Below, one piece after another: positions 7,057 through 9,160 of a stretch of DNA of 9,160 bases. How positions within the stretch are numbered: position 1 is the stretch's first letter; every line of letters begins with the position of its first letter. The notes under the pieces were generated by a model that worked only from the letters and a program-made list of their open reading frames with translations, made no database searches and had not been told where the DNA came from. Source of the DNA: DATLZB01 sp035574175 (lineage in GTDB: Bacteria > Pseudomonadota > Alphaproteobacteria > Rhizobiales > Hyphomicrobiaceae); the NCBI GenBank assembly GCA_035574175.1, contig DATLZB010000169.1, positions 1 to 9,160 on the forward strand, read 5' to 3'. Both the position numbers and the translations under genes were made by a program.

Positions 7057-7239
7057 CTAATTCGCATCGCGCCACGCAACGGGCGAGTAAACATACTCAA
7101 CTTTGACCCCCTCCTTCGTCCCCGTTCCAGGCCGGTCGTCCCGGCCCGCCGTCGGCATCCACCACTGCTGGCTCGGCCGACGCCCGCGTGTCAGCAAACC
7201 TAGAGCAACAATGTTGGCGACAATGTGGATCGCCCCCAT
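7057..7239 (-). CDS. Doubtful small ORF with one hydrophobic segment, possibly a gene remnant
   Basis: From the ATG at 7239 this gives 60 residues: a hydrophobic start MGAIHIVANIVALGLLT, then a polar tail with QQWWMPTAG and VKVEYVYSPVAW before the stop. AAGGAG lies only three bases before the ATG, closer than usual; a TTG at 7278 in the same frame would add 13 residues without a ribosome site. The opening loosely recalls the helix segments of DUF2231-type membrane proteins (a His followed by a small hydrophobic helix), and the tail is shorter than any such protein, so a degraded remnant is possible. It lies about 70 bases after the half-permease stop on the same strand. The resemblance is weak and the ORF may be chance. 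Confidence 0.3.
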   Translation of the reverse strand: MGAIHIVANIVALGLLTRGRRPSQQWWMPTAGRDDRPGTGTKEGVKVEYVYSPVAWRDAN

Positions 7240-7309
7240 AATCTCCTTGACAGTGCTCGATTTGTCTCCGGCCCGCAAGTGATTCGTTGGCGCCGGGGTT
7301 TGGCCTCCG

Positions 7310-7813
7310 TCACCGCATCCCGGTGAGCAAGCACAAGACTGTCGCGATCGCTCCCGACACGATCGGAAGGACGAGGGAGGAGACCATGCGGATGGCCGCG
7401 AAGCGGTAGCCCATCATCGCCACCTCGTAGATCAGCACGCGGTGCCAAGCGAACACCGCCCAAGCGGTGAGGAAGGCGGTGACCTGCGGTACACCGGCAC
7501 CGGCAAGGCGCAGCACCACGATGATCGGAAAGGCCACCATCGGCCCCGACGGCATCAGCGCGCCGAATGCGCTGGCGATCAGGATGCCGCTCCATCCGCT
7601 CTCGAATCCGATCGAGTGGCCGATCGTCTCGGCGGGCAGCAGCTTACCGATGAAGCCGGCGGCGAGCAGAGCCAGAAAAACCCTGGGAATGACGACAAGG
7701 AGCTGAGTGCCCGCGGCCTCCAGCGCCCCACGAAAAGCGGAGAAGCTGCGCCTCCACACGATCACGCCAAGGACGACAGCGGCGATCCACAGTAGGATGG
7801 CGCTGTCAAGCAT
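7310..7813 (-). CDS. Half-size UPF0718/ArsP-like permease, second subunit
   Basis: An integral inner-membrane protein of 167 residues with about five hydrophobic segments. The key stretch is ALMPSGPMVAFPI (85-97) in a membrane segment, followed by AFLTAWAVFAWHRVLIYEVAMMG (split here as 113-124 and 125-135) and LVLPIVSGA. The COG0701 family (YraQ, ArsP) normally has two such halves in one chain of roughly 300 residues or more; this protein carries one. It aligns without gaps to its upstream neighbour over the core, so they are paralogues. Start: the ATG at 7813 has AAAGGA nine bases upstream (7828-7823), while the ATG at 7822 abuts that site and longer starts run through the neighbouring gene. 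The start overlaps the neighbour's stop by eight bases, indicating coupled translation and equal subunits. Substrate unknown; the Cys typical of arsenical-exporting ArsP is absent from the motif. Confidence 0.82.
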   Translation of the reverse strand: MLDSAILLWIAAVVLGVIVWRRSFSAFRGALEAAGTQLLVVIPRVFLALLAAGFIGKLLPAETIGHSIGFESGWSGILIASAFGALMPSGPMVAFPIIVVLRLAGAGVPQVTAFLTAWAVFAWHRVLIYEVAMMGYRFAAIRMVSSLVLPIVSGAIATVLCLLTGMR

Positions 7814-8378
7814 CCTTCTCATTCCTTTCGTCGGCACGCAACGGCCAAGCGCGCGCAATGAGGCCGGCGACGAACGGCAGCGGAAGGGACGAGGCGAAAC
7901 GCACCAGGGCGAAGTCAACCCCAAGCAGCGGCACCTCCCAGTTGAGAATACGCTGGAGTCCCATGGTTGACCACGACGTTACGTAAGCGATGAGGGGACT
8001 GCGCCCGGTGCCTGCATCCCGGAGCGCCCGCACGATTGGAAAGGAGGTCATGGGCCCGCCCGGCGTCATGATACCAACCGCGGTGGCGATGGTGAGGGCT
8101 CTCGAGCCCGCCTCCTCACTGACGTAACGGGCGATCTTGTCGCGCGGCAGCAGCACTTGCGCGAAAGCGGCGAGCAGCATGGCCGCGGTGAATCTTGGCA
8201 GGATGAATAGAAACAGATTGACGTCCGATTCGAGGCTCGAAACGAGCGCGTTGCCGCCGATTACCAGATAGCAAATCAGCCCCGTGACAGCGGCGAGGGC
8301 GGCAAAGGCGATGAACGAGCCGCCAAAGACGGCCTTGACCGTAAGCCTGCGCGTGCCGGATCCGTCGCCCTCGGCCAT
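7806..8378 (-). CDS. Half-size UPF0718/ArsP-like permease, first subunit
   Basis: An integral membrane protein of 190 residues with about five hydrophobic segments (first about 17-41). The family-type motif is GIMTPGGPMTSFPIV (102-116), followed by AYVTSWSTMGLQRILNWE (131-148), VPLLG and SSLPLPFVAGLIA (163-175). The paralogous second subunit has matching elements in the same order (SGPMVAFPI, HRVLIYE, SSLVLPIVSG). Start: the ATG at 8378 is preceded at six bases by GAGGG (8389-8385); a GTG directly in front (8381) would leave only three bases. The C-terminus is a charged, probably cytoplasmic tail. Together with the next gene it likely forms a heterodimer equivalent to one full UPF0718 transporter. 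The gene follows the Rieske oxygenase on the same strand after 169 bases and a hairpin, so it may have its own promoter. The transported compound is unknown. Confidence 0.82.
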   Translation of the reverse strand: MAEGDGSGTRRLTVKAVFGGSFIAFAALAAVTGLICYLVIGGNALVSSLESDVNLFLFILPRFTAAMLLAAFAQVLLPRDKIARYVSEEAGSRALTIATAVGIMTPGGPMTSFPIVRALRDAGTGRSPLIAYVTSWSTMGLQRILNWEVPLLGVDFALVRFASSLPLPFVAGLIARAWPLRADERNEKDA

Positions 8379-8445
8379 CACTTACCCTCGATCGTGTAGT
8401 CGCCTAGCGCATCTCTTGAGCGCGGGGGAGGCCCTTGGCCACAGC

Positions 8446-8456
8446 TCACGTCGTGA
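8446..8456. repeat. Short palindrome upstream of the half-permease genes
   Basis: TCACG and CGTGA around a central T, a perfect 5-base inverted repeat about 68 bases upstream of the ATG at 8378. It is placed where an operator could sit, but is short enough to be chance in GC-rich DNA. Confidence 0.2.
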
Positions 8457-8499
8457 CGAACGGCCGCACGGGTGGAAGCCAAACGCGCGCCCCGGCGGA

Positions 8500-8523
8500 G
8501 GTCCGGGCCAACCGGCCCGGACC
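8500..8523 (-). terminator. Perfect 10-bp hairpin after the Rieske oxygenase gene, probable terminator
   Basis: GGTCCGGGCC and GGCCCGGACC are exact inverted repeats around a four-base loop, beginning 24 bases after the oxygenase stop at 8548. The stem is almost all G and C. On the minus strand no T-run follows; on the plus strand only TTT. It therefore resembles a hairpin-type terminator or RNA 3'-end stabiliser without a classical U-tract. Confidence 0.55.
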
Positions 8524-8547
8524 TTTGGCGCAGGGCGCGGACGAAAC

Positions 8548-9160
8548 TCAGACCGAGGCATGGCGTATGCCGGCGCGTGCGGCAAGCGCCTCCCTGGCCG
8601 CCTCCTGGAAGGTCTCGGTCCGGGAGAGGATCACCGATGCCGAGCGCACGCGTTGATGGGCCGGGTTGACACCTGGCGGCTCGACGCCCTTCTCGACGAG
8701 CGCCTTGACCGAACGCATCAGGCGATGACGGGCCATGATGATGCCGTTGTCGGTCGAAACCAGGTTTTCCTTGGTGCGGTCGACGATCGGCCCCATGCTT
8801 TCCTGCAGGGAGGAGTCCTGAATGGCGATGCCCTCCACACCGCTGTAGGTAAGACCCGCCTTCTGCGCCGCGCGATCCATGAGGTAGTCGTTGTCCTTGT
8901 TGGCGAGCGGGCGGAAGGTGCCGGGGACGTATTTACAGTGGACACCCTCGCCGGCCGAGAGCGCGGCGAGTTCTCTGGCCGTCAGCGAACGGACCGGATG
9001 ATAATCGTAGCTCCAGGCCCAGCAGTTCTCGTCGTCAATCGGGATCCAGAAGTGGCCGTGCACGGGGTGGTCGCCTCGCGGGGGCACCATGGTGAAAGAC
9101 GGCATCACCCACGGCGTGATGCGCCAATAGTAGTTGCCGCCCTCGGCATTGCGGCGGGCG
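8548..9160 (-). CDS. Rieske-type aromatic ring-hydroxylating oxygenase, C-terminal part, cut by the right edge
   Basis: The frame is open to the window edge, so the gene starts outside. The 203 residues present lie in the catalytic domain of a Rieske non-haem iron oxygenase alpha subunit of the phthalate 4,5-dioxygenase/vanillate O-demethylase-like group: NYYWRITPWVMPSFTMVPP, GHFWIPIDDENCWAWSYDYHP, the DRAAQKAG stretch, IAIQDSSLQESMGPIVDR, TKENLVSTDNGIIMARHRLM and a closing segment with PPGVNPAHQRVRSASVIL. The N-terminal Rieske 2Fe-2S centre and the mononuclear-iron His residues would be upstream and cannot be checked. Such enzymes hydroxylate or O-demethylate aromatic acids with electrons from a reductase partner; the substrate is unknown. 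The Asp within IQDSSLQES fits the conserved acidic position near the iron site, but this is by eye. A hairpin lies just downstream. Confidence 0.88.
   Translation of the reverse strand, partial: ARRNAEGGNYYWRITPWVMPSFTMVPPRGDHPVHGHFWIPIDDENCWAWSYDYHPVRSLTARELAALSAGEGVHCKYVPGTFRPLANKDNDYLMDRAAQKAGLTYSGVEGIAIQDSSLQESMGPIVDRTKENLVSTDNGIIMARHRLMRSVKALVEKGVEPPGVNPAHQRVRSASVILSRTETFQEAAREALAARAGIRHASV

Noticed and set aside
7200..7595. 131-codon minus-strand frame within the second half-permease.
   Set aside because: Shifted frame of a clear membrane protein gene; Arg-rich and without hydrophobic segments.

Overview
The window is GC-rich, compactly coded DNA. The protein families and wording of the genes suggest an alphaproteobacterium, probably Hyphomicrobiales (Rhizobiales); this is inferred from protein character, as there is no rRNA or marker gene. 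No tRNA, rRNA, CRISPR array, integrase, transposase or insertion sequence was seen. Eight coding regions are well supported. Two are cut by the window edges, and a ninth small one is doubtful.

Layout. (1) Positions 1-735, minus: N-terminal part of a glycerate 2-kinase (GckA/TtuD, MOFRL type), running off the left edge. (2) 748-1177: a 430-base divergent intergenic region with a weak promoter candidate on each strand and a 21-base imperfect inverted repeat just before the next gene. (3) 1178-3679, plus: a tight two-gene operon. It encodes a single-pass membrane protein with a Pro/Ala-rich linker, a beta-sandwich-like domain and a C-terminal TPR/Sel1-like domain, then a TauA/SsuA-like substrate-binding protein with a twin-arginine-like signal and no permease or ATPase beside it. 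(4) 3682-6821, minus: a translationally coupled pair of dynamin-like GTPases, a 745-residue protein with a long stalk region followed by a 301-residue protein that is nearly all GTPase domain. This operon converges on the previous one with only two bases between the stop codons. (5) 6822-7309: mostly empty, with one doubtful small membrane-like ORF. (6) 7310-8378, minus: two overlapping genes for paralogous half-size permeases of UPF0718/ArsP type. (7) 8548-9160, minus: C-terminal part of a Rieske-type aromatic ring-hydroxylating oxygenase, running off the right edge, followed by a perfect 10-bp hairpin.

How the parts fit. The edge genes are catabolic (glycerate entry to central metabolism; aromatic ring hydroxylation or O-demethylation) and look like ordinary chromosomal content. 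The most interesting part is the centre: a paired dynamin operon, expected to act on membranes as a hetero-oligomer, facing an operon for an envelope-anchored TPR protein and an orphan binding protein. Whether the two operons form one system is inference; only their adjacency is visible. The tandem half-permeases probably assemble as a heterodimer equivalent to one full-length UPF0718 protein; their substrate is unknown.
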